A stretch of 64,000 nt of DNA from Tanytarsus gracilentus (GCA_038502055.1 JAXRKN010000032.1:1178001-1242000), one strand, 5' to 3'; counted from the stretch's first letter, positions 50,854 to 62,545 are shown. The notes: generated by a model not told the origin, from the letters alone. A program made the numbers and translations.

Positions 50854-51919
50854 ATGTCAGATAAAGAAGATCCACCAACAACCGAGCCACCAGCACCAAC
50901 ACCAGCAGAAGAGCTGCTTGCTCTCATAAAAAAACAAACAGACGATCTCAAAAATTTAAAAGCAGCCCTAAAAGAGTGCCATGATTCTTATGGAGCAAGC
51001 AATGTGGGCCTCGAAAAGTACACTGAATTACTTGGCCTCGGCCTTGATGACCCGCAAAGAGCTGCCATGTTTTACGAAATCGAAAAAAATAGTGTGCCGG
51101 TAAGTTTTTTTTTTGAAAAAAGAAATAAACCTAAAGAAGAAATATTTTTTAGGTGCATCCACTCATTGAAGGCCGCTTTCACTTCTGGCCGAGGAAAAGC
51201 TCCAACTTTTGGTAGAGCGTAAGAAGGCCGAGAAGGAAGCTAAGGCATTGGGCATTAAAGCCATTCAAGGAACGCTTGTGACTTTCGCACAAGCTTTTGC
51301 GGGTCTGATAGCCATGACGGGAGAACCTGCAAGATTGGAAGCGGCAAGGCCAGCTCCTTATCGTCGAAACCAACAAAGGTTCCAAAAGCGAGCCGAAATG
51401 CAACCAGTAAGCCAGAGATTGATGCAGCTCGCTCATAACGATTGGATATGCGAAAGTAAGTTTTTTTTAATTTATCCTAAATTTAAATGAAAATTTCATC
51501 CTGTTTGTTTTAGAGTGCTCGCACAAAAATTTCGGCAAAAGATCACAATGTCGTAATTGCAATCACATCGTACTTTGGTGATGGCAAATCATCAACCATC
51601 ATCGAGAATCGAGATCGCTGTTGAGTCCAAAGAAGAAAGTAGCGAGAAAAAACTCCCTGAGCCAGCCATAGCCATTAATTTTTATTGTAGTTCTTGCACA
51701 TACAAAAATCTATGTATAAAGATCTCTTTCATAAGGAAATCCTTGAACTTTTCTCACGTTTTTTTTCTCCCTCCACAATTGAATTAAAGTGCACTCGCTG
51801 TAAAATTGCCCGCTTAGTTGTGAAGCTAATTTTCTCTCTCAATTTTTTTAGGTAACGAGGAAGATATAGAAATTTTTGACAAAAAAACAGATCCAGAGTT
51901 CTTTAATTACGACTGCTAG
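50854..51919 (+). pseudogene. Frameshifted RanBP2-type zinc-finger gene
   Basis: The first exon (50854-51099) opens MSDKEDPPTTEPPAPTP and is clean. After a 53-nt intron, exon 51153-51455 starts VHPLIEGRFHF but continues as coding-like LAEEKLQLLVERKK only after a shift equal to one lost base near 51182. It ends NDWIC, and exon 51514 onward adds EKCSHKNFGKRSQCRNCN, together a RanBP2-type finger (W-x-C-x2-C-x3-N-x6-C-x2-C). A second shift near 51560 leads to VESKEESSEKKLPEPA and half of a second finger, FYCSSCTYKN. KCTRCKIARL at about 51790 and a last exon 51852-51919 (GNEEDIEIFDKKTDPEFF, then NYDC) need further shifts. Recurrent one-base losses suggest a decayed gene; assembly errors or unusual splicing could look the same. 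The parent family is not recognised. Confidence 0.55.
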
Positions 51920-52180
51920 CATAAATGGATAAATTTCAAGCTCTTTTGTGTGGCCATCCATTTTGTAAAATATGCTGGTAGATGCATTTTGAAATTCAAG
52001 TTTTGAACTTCAACACAAATTTGTTGCATGGCTGTCGCCTGTAATGTTCTAGTTCCCGAAGATCTCGTACTAACCGGTCTCATAGCGCGTGATAGATATC
52101 AGCAACTTGCACGGTTGGCTATTAAGAAATATATTAATCTATGAAAATATTTTAAAGATTTATTTTATAGCTCCGCTATA
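51920..52180. other. Spacer before the tandem repeat
   Basis: Short flank of the zinc-finger gene. Near its end, ATAGCTCCGCT at 52167-52177 is the reverse complement of AGCGGAGCTAT at 53495-53505 inside the last repeat unit, a possible boundary of the repeat element. Confidence 0.35.
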
Positions 52181-53539
52181 TATTAATTTTGGATTTTTCC
52201 AAAACCTGTTTTCGGCCCCTAGTGCCAAGACATTACATTTTGCAATACCAAAACATATACTCAAATGATAGGCCTAGCCAAACCCTACAAACTAGCGAAA
52301 ACAGATTTGAAATCGGTTGCTCCTACGAGGAGTTAGAGCCATTTAAGTCATCTTACTTTCTCACTTTCTCACTTTCTCACTTTCTCACGATCTTAGTGGG
52401 CGGCATATCTCAAGAACGGCTGGTCGGATTTGATTCGGGTTTGTGGCTAAAGATCGGGTTTTGGCTCTAGTTGTGCAAGAAGTATTTTGTTTTGAGGTTA
52501 GACCCTCCAAGGACCGTCCCTGAGTGCAAAAATGTCCTTTTTCATACAAATTTTCTCTTTTATGGCTTCATGGGTATCGTTGAACTCGTAATTGCATCAG
52601 AAATCGATTGACATTGACGATTTTTGAGGAATGTCCATCATGGTCGGCCAGGAGTGCCACTAATGTCCATTTTTCAGAACTATGGCTTCATGTATGTCGT
52701 TGAACTCGTCATTGCATCGGGAGTCGATTGACACTGACGATTTTTGAGGAATGTCCATCATGATTAACCAAGAGTGCCACTAATGCCCATTGCAACGGAG
52801 TAGGGTACTAATTTATGCGGAGCTATTGGAAATGGCAACGCCGTTTGCAGACCCATCTTGTATTAATTTTGGATTTCTCCAAAACCAGTTTTTGGCCCCT
52901 AGTGCCAAGACATTACATTGTGCAATATCAAAACATATACTCAAATGATAGGCCTAGCCAAACCCTACAAACTGGCGAAAACAGATTTGAAATCGGTTGC
53001 TCCTACGAGGAGTTAGAGCCATTTAAGTCATCTTAATTTCTCACTTTCTTACTTTCTTACTTTCTTACTTTCTTACGATCTTAGTGGGCGGCATATCTCA
53101 AGAACGGCTGGTTGGAATTTACTCGGGTTTGTGGCTAAAGATCGGGTTTTGGCTCTAGTTGTGCAAGAAGTATTTTGTTTTGAGGTACGATCCTGAGTGC
53201 AAAAATGTCCTTTTTCATACAAATTTTCTCTTATATGGTTTCATGGGTATCGTTAAACTCGTAATTGCATCAGGAATCGATTGACATTGACGATTTTTGA
53301 GGAGTGTCCATCATGGCCGGCCTGGAGTGCCACTAATGTCCATTTTTCAGAACTATGGCTTCATGGGTATCGTTGAACTCGTCATTGCATCAGGAATTGA
53401 TTGACACTGACGATTTTTGAGGAATGTCCATCATGGTCGTCCAGGAGTGCCACTAATGTCCATTTTTCAGAACTATGGGGTACTAATCTAAGACAGCGGA
53501 GCTATTGGAAATGGCAACGCCGTTTGCAGACCCATCTTG
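52181..53539 (+). repeat. Two-unit tandem repeat, 680-bp period
   Basis: Unit 1 (52181-52860) and unit 2 (52861-53539) are near-identical head-to-tail copies. Both start TATTAATTTTGGATTT and end CCGTTTGCAGACCCATCTTG. Each unit contains a four-copy octamer array (TTTCTCAC in unit 1, TTTCTTAC in unit 2) and sub-repeats of about 120 bp that start TATGGCTTCATG and contain CGATTTTTGAGGA. Short reading frames inside follow the repeat and show no domain, so I treat it as non-coding. It is a satellite-like or transposon-derived dispersed repeat; strand is arbitrary. Confidence 0.85.
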
Positions 53540-54792
53540 TTTTAGAATTGTCAAGTGAGTACCCGCAGTTATGATTTAACTCCGAAGAAGGCAAAAAGTG
53601 GCTGACTAAATGCACACGGTTCCGAATACTACGAAGAATTATTTTTTTAATGACGGGTAAATTTTAAATCTTTTTCATATGAAATCTTTTTAGTTATTTT
53701 CGATGGTAGACTTTAAAATTTGAATTTTTATCTGCCGTTAGGATTATTCTATTGTTTTAAACTGATGCTCAATTTCTATTTAAAATAAATATGTTTTCTC
53801 AAAATTTAATTTATTTTCAAATTTTCTTTATTTTTCGATTTCAAAAATTGTGTGACAGATAGAAAAATTATAGGGAAGTGGAACATCAAATATTTACAAG
53901 TTTTTCAATTTTTTTTTCATCTAAAATTTTCTTGCAAATATTTTTATCAACTAAATCATGATCACTTTTTCGTTCATGATCAACATACAGAGAGAAGAAA
54001 AAAAATAATAAAGTGATAACAAAAATTTCTTACTCGCTACATATATTTTTACACAATTTTCCTTGTTTTTTTATATTCTCCTAATACATGGTAATTTATT
54101 ATTTAACTCAATATTTTCTGTCTGCGCTCGCTCCCCAGCTTATGACAATAATCTCGTGTGCATCAATTTATTTGCACAAAGTGATCACCATAAGCCGGGG
54201 ACTCACCTTAGAATGTATGCTGACATTTATTCTTTGATTTTCACTTTTTAGTATGCATTAATTTGATATTTATCCCTAGTTATTATTATTATTTAGTATT
54301 TAATGTATGTGTGTATGAAAGTTTTTATAGGGAAAATAAGAAAATTTATTATTTTTTTGAAGGAACCGAAGAGAAATTACTTAAAAACAAAATTAGGCAG
54401 ATTTTTTGTTGTAAAGAGAAATTAAAGAGAGAAAAATGATGACTTTGATTCACCAATGCGTGTGTGTATATGCCTTTACGAATTTTATCTCCTTGTTCAG
54501 AATTATTTTTTTCACTTTGTCTTTAACTTGGATCTCTTTAGAAAATTTGTCCCTCTTGTTAATCGTGTTTTTCTTGATAACTTGTCTCAGTCAATTATAT
54601 GATTTATTATAATGTAAACTATTTTCGCGTTTTTTTAACTTTTATTTTTCTCTTCCACTCGCTCACTCACGTCCTTTAAAATATTATCGTCAGTAATAAT
54701 ATTTTTTCCTTTTTTTTGTATCCATAAATTTACTACTTTATCGTCGTTTTAAACAAATATAGCTCCCCAAAAAAAGTATTATCAATTTCCGT
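53540..54792. other. AT-rich region, likely 3' UTR of eIF4B
   Basis: Lies downstream of the eIF4B stop on the minus strand. It probably includes its 3' UTR. No coding exon, RNA gene or ordered repeat was seen. Confidence 0.4.
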
Positions 54793-56778
54793 TTACTCTG
54801 CATCATCTTCAACGTCTAGTCCGGCAAAAGCATTTGAAACGTGTAGATTCTAAATGAAATATTAAAATTATTTTATAGCACACCAACTAAAACAACGTTC
54901 AATTTACCGGTCCAGTGTTTTCAGCAAATTTTGGCAAATCTCGCTTCATGGGCTCTCGATTTTCACGCAGTTCTCTATCTCGCATATCATCACGTCGTAT
55001 TTCACTTCCGGCGTTAAATTGATCTCTTCTTGGTGCATCTCTTCCATACGTCCTGCCACTGTCTCTTCGATCTCTATCTCCATCTCTTCGATCTCTATCT
55101 CCATCTCTTCGATCTCTATCGCCATCTCTTCGATCTCTATCGCCTCTCATTCCCCGATTGTTGTAATTGCGATTATCGCGATTGTCTTTGTTAAATGGTC
55201 GAGGATCATCTAAGAAAATAAATGTATATTTAAAAATGCAGTAATAGAGTTGTTAACTTGTAAATCTTACTTCTCCCTATCTGACGACCACCCATATGAC
55301 GCGTTTTATTGTCTGTAGATGCGCCATTAGTTGGCGGCTCATCTCGCTTACGCCAATTTGTTTCGTCATCTCGACGACGAGAGCTTTCCGTTTGAATCAT
55401 GATGACATCCTTTTTTTCAGGCTGCTGCTGCTGCTGCTGTGTACTCGGAGGCGCATCACGCTCCTTTTCGCGTTGTTCCTATTATTATCGAAAAGAGTTA
55501 GTAAATATGTTTAGTCAACGGATGAGCCTTTGACATACCTTTCCTCGCTCCATTTTCTCCTCAATCTCTTTTTCGCGAGCTGTAGTGTCGACTGGCTTGG
55601 CCTGACCAAAGATGTCTTCTTTCGGAACGGGCTTTGGTTTTGGAGCTTCACTCTTCTCTTCGGGATTTGCTTCATCGGGAAGGCCCGAGTCATCATGATT
55701 TTCCTTATCACCGCCATTCAGTGATATTTTTCTTGTTCCACGTTCGAGCTCTTCCTCCTTGGGAAAGTTTAATTCCGGAAGTGGCAATGTTCGGGGTGCA
55801 ATGTTAAGCTTTGGACGCTCTTCTTGCGTTTGCTCGCGAGGCTCACGTCTATCACCATAACGTCCACCGCGATCTCCACGATCTCCGCGATCTCCTCGAT
55901 TTTCATTGCGATCGCCGCCTCGTCTATCATTATTGCCAAAACGTCTTCTTTCTGGTGGAGGAGAGTCACTTACTGGACGTTCGCCTAATCTCCAATTTGT
56001 GTCATCGCCACCATTATTGCTGTTTTGGTTTTCATGACGATTTTGGAAAGTCGAACGTGACTGATAATTTCTACGCTCTCCTCTATCGCGGTCACCGCCT
56101 CGTTCGCGTCCACCATCGACCGTCTCAAAGGTGGATTCTTTTTTGTCTCGCCAATTCGTATTAACCTCACCACCGTCTCGAGATCCAAAGTTGTTCTATT
56201 GAAAGAGATAAATTGATATTTTTTTTTGAAATTTTTAAAACATTTTATATTACATAATTATCGTAGCGTTTGCGAACGGTCCTTCCGGCAAATGAGTCAG
56301 ACTCTGTGGTCACTTCTAAGCGAATGCGACGTCCTCGTATAGTTGGATCGGTGAGCATAATTGCTTCCATTAAATCATCGCGAGTGTCAAATTCAATAAC
56401 TCCGAATCCACGTAAACGATCGTTGGCGTCATCTCGTGCCAATTTCATTTCTCTGACATGAATATTATTATCCAAAAAGAATTCGTCGAGATCGCCTTCA
56501 TTTATGTCAAATGGAAGATTTGCGACGCGAGCTAAGAACGGCGGATCTTGCGGAATTGAAGTATCATCGAGAATTCTTGCTGCCCGCGGAGCCGTTGGTA
56601 ATGAAATAAATTCAATCTTCTTGTGATCCTCATCGTCTTCGCACTCTTCTGCCCAGCTACTAACTTTCTGAACGGCAACTTGTGTTGTACCGCCTGATGA
56701 AGCCGTTGCCGATGTTGCTAAGAAGTCCTGAAGCGACAACTTCTTTTCCTTGGATTTTTTGCCTTTCTTGCCTGTCAT
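54793..56778 (-). CDS. eIF4B: Translation initiation factor eIF4B
   Basis: Exons 56254-56778 (start), 55539-56195, 55271-55478, 54908-55209 and 54793-54849 give 582 aa. The N-terminus MTGKKGKKSKEKKLSLQDFL is typical of eIF4B. An RRM spans about 81-157 (RNP2 VANLPFDIN, RNP1 RGFGVIEF). Then follows a long Arg/Asp/Gly/Asn-rich region with repeated TNWR motifs, corresponding to the DRYG region of mammalian eIF4B. A short polyglutamine (six CAG codons) and four tandem GDRDRRD heptads lie in the C-terminal half. The acidic end is AFAGLDVEDDAE. eIF4B stimulates the eIF4A helicase on the 48S complex in the cytoplasm. The gene is head-to-head with ncd. Confidence 0.93.
55062..55143 (-). repeat. eIF4B: 21-bp coding tandem repeat (GDRDRRD) in eIF4B
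   Basis: Four near-perfect copies of a 21-nt unit encode Gly-Asp-Arg-Asp-Arg-Arg-Asp within exon 4 of eIF4B. As the period is a multiple of 3, copy-number changes would keep the frame. Confidence 0.85.
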
Positions 56779-57907
56779 TTTTTTTTTGAAAGAAAAAGTG
56801 TAAGTGAATTAATATGTTTGCATTTGCAGCGCGCGCGAGAAACCTGTTGTGTGTGTTGGATACAGTTTATAGTATGCGAAAAAAAAGTGTTACAAGGTTA
56901 TTTCTGTCTTAAGGCGATTAACAAGTTAAAGTGTTGTAAAGGAAATGCAAAAGAAGTGAGCGCGATTATTATTTTTAGATAATTTTTTTACTACAGCGAT
57001 ACGCATTTTCGTTAAATATATGTGCTAGATAGCTCTTTGATTACGTTGCCTATTTTTTTTTTGTAGTAAAGAGGGGGCTGGTCAAAGGAAAAAGAAAGTG
57101 AGAGAATATTTGTGAGAGAGATGAGTCAGAACAAAACATAAAAGTGATAAAAGCTCGAGTCTGCAAAAGCATTTATCTCGAAATTCCAACAGTCACATTT
57201 TCACGTTGGATTTTTTTATCTCCTCTCTTTTCTTTCTTGGTTCCTTCCCCATGTGAAGCAAAAATTTTGCCGTCGCTTATAAACACACTCGCTGAACAAT
57301 TGAAAGTCTTTTAAGCTGATTCCTTAATTGTCTTTCACTTCAACTAGCTTTCGACACTGCACTTGACTCATTTAACGCGATATATAAGCGGAAATTTTTA
57401 TTTTTTTATTTACCAGTATTACTAGCCATGTTCACGTTTTTCTTTTTTCTCGAGAGGGAACTGAAACTACGCGCGAGAGGATATTTCAAGTTAAAATGGA
57501 ATTATTGGAGAGTTCAATTTTTCTCTTTTAAGATATTTCGCGATCTTTTCTCACTGAAAACTCTATTCAGAATGAAAATTTTCACCTACGCATGCTATGT
57601 TAATGCAAAATATTTAATTTTCGAGCTTTCAAGGGGCAAATCAAAATTGACATTTTCCAAATTATTATCCCCTCGGAGGTTGTGATGACCGTTAAAATAT
57701 CCCGCGATCATTTTTAAAACGACCCGTTAAGCTGATCAATTAATTTGTGTTTTACTCAAAAATAAGCAATAATCAAGGTATACAAAAAGTTTTAAGTGAA
57801 GTTTAATTGAAATTCCATTGAATGCTTGCAAAAATTGCATCAAATTGAACTGATTTAACGACTAAAATTGCGATTGTTTATTTTCTTTGATAGAAAAAAA
57901 AACACTG
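56779..57907. promoter_or_regulatory. Divergent intergenic region between eIF4B and ncd
   Basis: About 1.1 kb separates the two start codons, so both promoters must lie here or in untranslated exons. It contains GA- and CT-rich patches (57090-57130, 57210-57240) and no recognised gene. No TATA box was confidently assigned. Confidence 0.5.
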
Positions 57908-60249
57908 ATGGATTCAAAGATCCCAAAACCAGCTGGATTTCAGCGTAAACCAGTCAATCTCTTTGATTTTAACTCAATAAAGAAGGCCAAAGAAGATGCG
58001 GTTGCTGCTGCTGTTGCTGTCGGAAAAACACCATTGACAGGTAAAATTAAATGTTTGTAACTTGACGAATAGAATTTAAATTTAATTTTGTCTAGAATTA
58101 AACGTTGATGCCTTTGCACAATTCAAGTTCCAGCGATCACATTCGCCTGACGTTTTCCGATCGAATCCTAAAGGTATTTTATAGTCAAAGTACAATTGAG
58201 AGTGATAACAATAATTTTAATTATTTCTAAAGAGGAGCCGAAAATGCGACGAAGTAAATCGGCAGTTGATCTCCGGCGAGGTGCGTCTTCTGGGGCAATC
58301 GCCAAAGCCGGAACTAAACGATTTCAACCGACCATGGAGAACATTCCGAGTAAACGCTTGAAAACTGCTGTTACAAAAACTATTGCTCGACCTCCGCTCA
58401 ATATCAAGACACAGGAGAAGAAAAATGCAATCATGTCCTCTATTAAGTCTACAATTGCTTCCACATCGCTCGTCTCTAAAACAACTGTTACACTCAAGAA
58501 GCCATTGGTTAAGTCGTCCAGTGCGAGTGCATCGGTAAGCACCGCTAAAGTCGTTAAACCAGCCGCTACTAAAAGTGCTGTCACTGCTACAACGAAGAAC
58601 ATTGCAAAGCCTCGCATTCCTCCCTATGACTTTAAAGCACGCTTTCATGATCTCAAAGAGCGTTATGATACGTTGAAGAGTAAATCGGAGCAGCAACAGG
58701 AACACATTTGTTCGCTCGAGGAACAAAGCGATAGTTTTGGCAGTCGCGAGAAGGAATTGCTCGATAAGATTGAAAAAATTGAACAGGAGCTTAGTGATGT
58801 CACCGAGACGAATGTGAAGCTTGAAAATGAATTGCAGACAATCAGGTCATCTTATGAGAACAAAATTCAAACGCTTCAAGCTGCAAACAGCAATTTGACA
58901 ATGAAAAATAATGCATTGTCGTTAGATTTGAGCGAGAAGTGTGAAATTTTGAATTCAACAAAGAAAAATTTGGCCGAACTAACGAGCAAGCATGAGGAGC
59001 AGACCGTTGAGTATGAGGAACTGCAGCAGTCGAGTGGCACACTGAAACGCGATTTTGAGGAGGCCTCAACAAAACTTTCGCTCTCTCAAGATCAGCTATA
59101 TTTAATCAATATCGAGCGTAAAGTCCTCCACAATATGGTTCTCGATTTGCGTGGAAACATTCGTGTATTTGCTCGTGTACGTCCGCCACTCTCATTTGAG
59201 CAGGACAAAATGCTTTGCAGCTGGTCATTTAATGACGACTCTTCGCTCGAAATTATTAGCAATGAGATCATTCAAAGTACCGGCAACCGTAAGCAGACGA
59301 AGCACGATTTTGCTTTCGATCAAGTCTTCGATCCAAACACTTCACAGGAAGAGATTTTCGAGATGGTTTCGCCACTCATTCAAAGCGCACTGGATGGCTA
59401 CAATATTTGCATTTTTGCATATGGCCAAACTGGCAGTGGAAAGACATTCACGATGGACGGTCATGACTCTAAAATTGGAATAATTCCGCGTACAGTTCAG
59501 TTACTCTTCGACTCAACAAAGAACGCCGAAATTTTGGGCTGGAAATATACAATTAAAGCTAGTTTCCTTGAAATCTACAATGAAGTCCTCTATGACTTAC
59601 TATCAAACGATAATAAGGACATTGAAATTCGTATGGCAAATGCCAAGAATAAAACCGAGATTTATGTTTCGAATTTAACGGAAATTGAAGTCACATCTTG
59701 CGCGAGACTACATGAACTCATGGCTATTGCTCGGTCAAATAGAGCTACCGCTGCCACTGCTGGAAATGAACGATCAAGGTATGATGTATGATTAGTTAAA
59801 TAATTTCGTTTAAAACCAATTTTAAATCTCATTAAAGTCGATCGCATGCTGTCACTCGTCTAGAGATTTCTGGTCAACATGCTAGTAAACCAGAAGTTCT
59901 CGTTGGAATGATAAATCTCGTGGATTTGGCAGGCAGTGAAAGTCCAAAAACAAGCACACGTATGGACGAAACTAAAAACATCAATCGATCGTTGAGCGAG
60001 CTTAGCAATGTTATTTTGGCTTTGGTTCAGAGGAATGAACATGTTCCATATCGCAATTCGAAATTAACTCATCTCCTAATGCCGAGTTTGGGCGGCAATA
60101 GTAAGACGCTTATGTTCGTAAATGTTGCTCCCTTCCAAGACTGCTTCGTCGAGAGCGTGAAATCACTTAGATTTGCGGCACAAGTCAACAGTTGTAAATT
60201 GGCAAAGGCAAAGCGTAACCGTCAGCTTAATAGTTCAAGTGTATTCTAA
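57908..60249 (+). CDS. ncd: Kinesin-14 motor, Ncd type
   Basis: Exons 57908-58040, 58096-58173, 58233-59778 and 59838-60249 give 722 aa, close to the 700 aa of Drosophila Ncd. The basic Ser/Lys/Pro-rich N-terminus (MDSKIPKPAGFQRKPVN) is a likely microtubule-binding tail. A coiled coil covers roughly 165-370 (KERYDTLKSKSEQQQEH onward). The C-terminal motor begins with the kinesin-14 neck LRGNIRVFARVRPP at about 375. It has the P-loop FAYGQTGSGKTFTMDG (near 467), switch I NERSSRSH at the exon 3/4 junction and switch II LVDLAGSE (near 614). A C-terminal motor behind a coiled coil marks minus-end kinesins, which organise meiotic and mitotic spindle poles. It converges tightly on RpL15. Confidence 0.95.
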
Positions 60250-60323
60250 CAAATTTAGCGCTCTCTCAAAATTATCACTATAAATTTTATTGTATCTTTT
60301 TTCTCCCTTGCATATTTGCGTTT

Positions 60324-60329
60324 AATAAA
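60324..60329 (+). terminator. ncd: Polyadenylation signal of ncd
   Basis: AATAAA lies 75 nt after the ncd stop, 118 nt before the end of the RpL15 reading frame on the other strand. Confidence 0.6.
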
Positions 60330-60386
60330 AATTTTCATCTGTACACAAACTAAAAAGGAATTAGAGATTTTTTTTCAGAAATTAGT

Positions 60387-60392
60387 TTTATT
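60387..60392 (-). terminator. RpL15: Polyadenylation signal of RpL15
   Basis: TTTATT on the plus strand is AATAAA on the minus strand, about 54 nt after the RpL15 stop. With the ncd signal at 60324-60329 the two transcripts end within about 60 nt of each other. Confidence 0.55.
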
Positions 60393-60445
60393 GATATTGT
60401 TCTTTTCGATGATGTCTCACAATAACAATAATACGCAGAAATTGC

Positions 60446-61241
60446 TTAACGATAACGGCGGAGATGGAGACGATTTCTGCGACGCCATGCAGCACGACGT
60501 GATCCTCCGATTGTCTGAGCATAACGATAGCCTTTGCCAATTCCACGAGAGCTTTTTCCGGCTGAGGTGAGTCCACGCAATTCACGATGCTTATGGACTG
60601 GATTGCAAATCCAGTTAACTTTTGGATCGCGACGAATTGCATTGTGGAATGGATCAATGCAGATGACTTCAAAGTACTTGTAAGCGGCATCTTGAGCGAC
60701 CCAGTACGAGTTGAGGACACGAAGGCCACCCATTCTACGTCCAACACGTTCCTATTGAAAAATAAAATCATTAGAAACTTTTGTCACAAACATTTTGGAT
60801 GATTTGAGGGTGTCATTTTCAGACATCTAAGGAAGGAATATCTTAAAACATCAACAATCATTCAGAAGTGAAATAAGAAATGCTATCATCATCTTAAATT
60901 TAAATAAACTTGATTTTAAATTGATTATTTACCTCGGCAACAGATTGTAAGCATCTGTATGGTTTCAATTGATTGACACCCTGGCTCTTTGGCTTGCCAT
61001 AAGTGCATCCCTTGTGAACTGGACGTTTGCGGCCACCACGACGAACGCGGACACGATAGATCAAGAAGCCTTGCTTTGCACGATATCCCAAACGACGTGC
61101 TTTGTCGGGACGAGAAGGACGTGGAGCACGGTGGAGTCTAGTCAATTGTCGGTACTGCCAGCATCTCACACGGAGCAAGTAACGAAGAACATCGCTCTGC
61201 TTTTTACGATAGAGCTCTTGTACGTATCTATACGCACCCAT
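60446..61241 (-). CDS. RpL15: 60S ribosomal protein L15 (eL15)
   Basis: Exons 60933-61241 (start) and 60446-60751 join in phase 0 to 204 aa, the standard length of eukaryotic eL15. Diagnostic stretches are MGAYRYVQELYRKKQSDVLR, GYRAKQGFLIYRVRVRRGGR, KPYRCLQSVAE, RRMGGLRVLNSYWV and CNPVHKHRELRGLTSAG. The protein is a core component of the large ribosomal subunit. A 5' untranslated intron is likely: acceptor TATCAG at 61258-61263 and donor AAAG/GTAAGC near 61397. The coding intron (60752-60932) hosts a box C/D snoRNA, listed separately. Confidence 0.97.
60813..60898 (-). ncRNA. Intronic box C/D snoRNA, U14 (SNORD14)-like
   Basis: Inside the RpL15 coding intron on the host strand: C box ATGATGA (60886-60892), D' CTGA (60862-60865), C'-like TGTTGATG (about 60849-60856) and D box CTGA (60819-60822). 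A short ATTT/AAAT terminal stem is possible. The guide next to the D box is complementary to ACATCTAAGGAAGG (plus-strand 60823-60836), a highly conserved 18S rRNA string that continues CAGCAGG in rRNA. The base paired with the fifth guide nucleotide is the C of ACATC, the site known for U14 (human 18S Cm462). The second U14 helix is only partly matched (AAGTGAAA). Confidence 0.75.
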
Positions 61242-61397
61242 TATAGATTTCTTCTAGCTGATAGAGACCTAGCAACGAAATCAAAAGAAATTTTTGATCA
61301 GAAGTCACATCATGGGTCTATCATGATATAATTATTTTTGTTCCACATCTCGATATAAATTTATCGATTCAGAACATTTTCAATGGATGCTTACCTT

Positions 61398-62545
61398 TTA
61401 AAAAATGAATCTATCTGAAAATTAGAAAAAAATTTTAATAATTTGAGGTTAAAAATTTAAACATTAATTTTTTCAAGTGAATTAAGCTTTCACAAATTAA
61501 ACTTGACGCAATTGCAATTAAGTATTTAGTTATCTACACTTTAAGATTATTTTAAACTAATTTCTAGCTTAATTAACTTGATTTTTTAATAAATTTATTT
61601 TACACACACCTATTCTCTATTCGAAGAGATGTTGAAAAGAAAGAGAGAAGTGAGAGTGAGAGAGAAGTGAGAGTGAGACAGAAGTCGAGGGGGATATTTT
61701 CAATTTAAAAAATTCACGAACGTTACAGTTAAAAATGTCAACATGATTTTGCTTTTATAGAAAAAAATTACATAACTACATAATATATGCTAGAAATGGC
61801 TGAAAACAATTTAATAAGAAAAAAGAAGAGTAATTTTTGTGTGTCGTAACTAATCTTTTGCTTTTTTTATTTATTTTTCTTTTTTCGTTCTATATGTTTC
61901 TTAAACTTTTTTCACAATGATGTTGTATGAAAACACTCGTAGGATTTTTTTTCCCGAGAATGCAATAGAAGGCAGTCACCGCACGAGAGTCAATTGAACA
62001 AGTGTGATTGTGCTTCGATTATGTAAAATCCTCCCTTTTTAAAATTACAAAAATCGAGTCGCCTCAATCACCATCAAAAGTCGTACACGCGAAAATACTT
62101 CAATAATGCACCAAGAAAATTAATTTTTACTTTCAGATTCTCCCTTAAAAAATACTTAATTGATGGAAATGTATTTTAAATCGCACCGGCGAGATGTTAG
62201 TGCTTCTTAAATTGTCACTGGTTGCCTTAAAAATTAAGGATCAAATTTTTGTGTTTGGTGGAAATGCTGACAATCTTTTTTTTTAGTGAAAACCAACAAA
62301 TTTCAATTACAAAACTTTTTGATTAAAGAAAGAAAAAAATTAATGCAGCGCTAATTTTTTTCGAATTTCACAAAAATGAAAATTATCCTTAATTATTGCG
62401 TTTTACTGCTGTTCTTTTTTTTTGATGGACTTTTTTTAAACTTAAAATTAGTTTTTTTATAATTCACTGTTTAAACTTCTTTTGTTTTGTTTCGATGACG
62501 AAGTTGTAATTGTGTTATCGAAAGACTTTTTGTAAGGTAATAAAT
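61398..62545. other. Intergenic region, 5' flank of RpL15 and 3' of ATPsynC
   Basis: AT-rich, with GA-repeats (GAGAGTGAGAGAGAAGTGAG) near 61640-61680 that may belong to the RpL15 promoter. TTTATTTATTT at about 61866 gives tandem AATAAA signals on the minus strand for the ATP synthase subunit c transcript. No other gene was seen. Confidence 0.45.

Noticed and set aside
50854..51919. Endogenous viral element
   Set aside because: I first considered it because of the mixed frames, but the GT-AG introns and RanBP2-type finger fit a host gene.
52189..53036. Two similar reading frames starting in FSKT(C/S)F
   Set aside because: They mirror the 680-bp repeat and break at the octamer arrays; no domain is visible.
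61258..61396. Second box C/D snoRNA in the RpL15 5' intron
   Set aside because: There is an ATGATGT and a CTGA, but they are only a few bases apart and no D box lies at a suitable distance.
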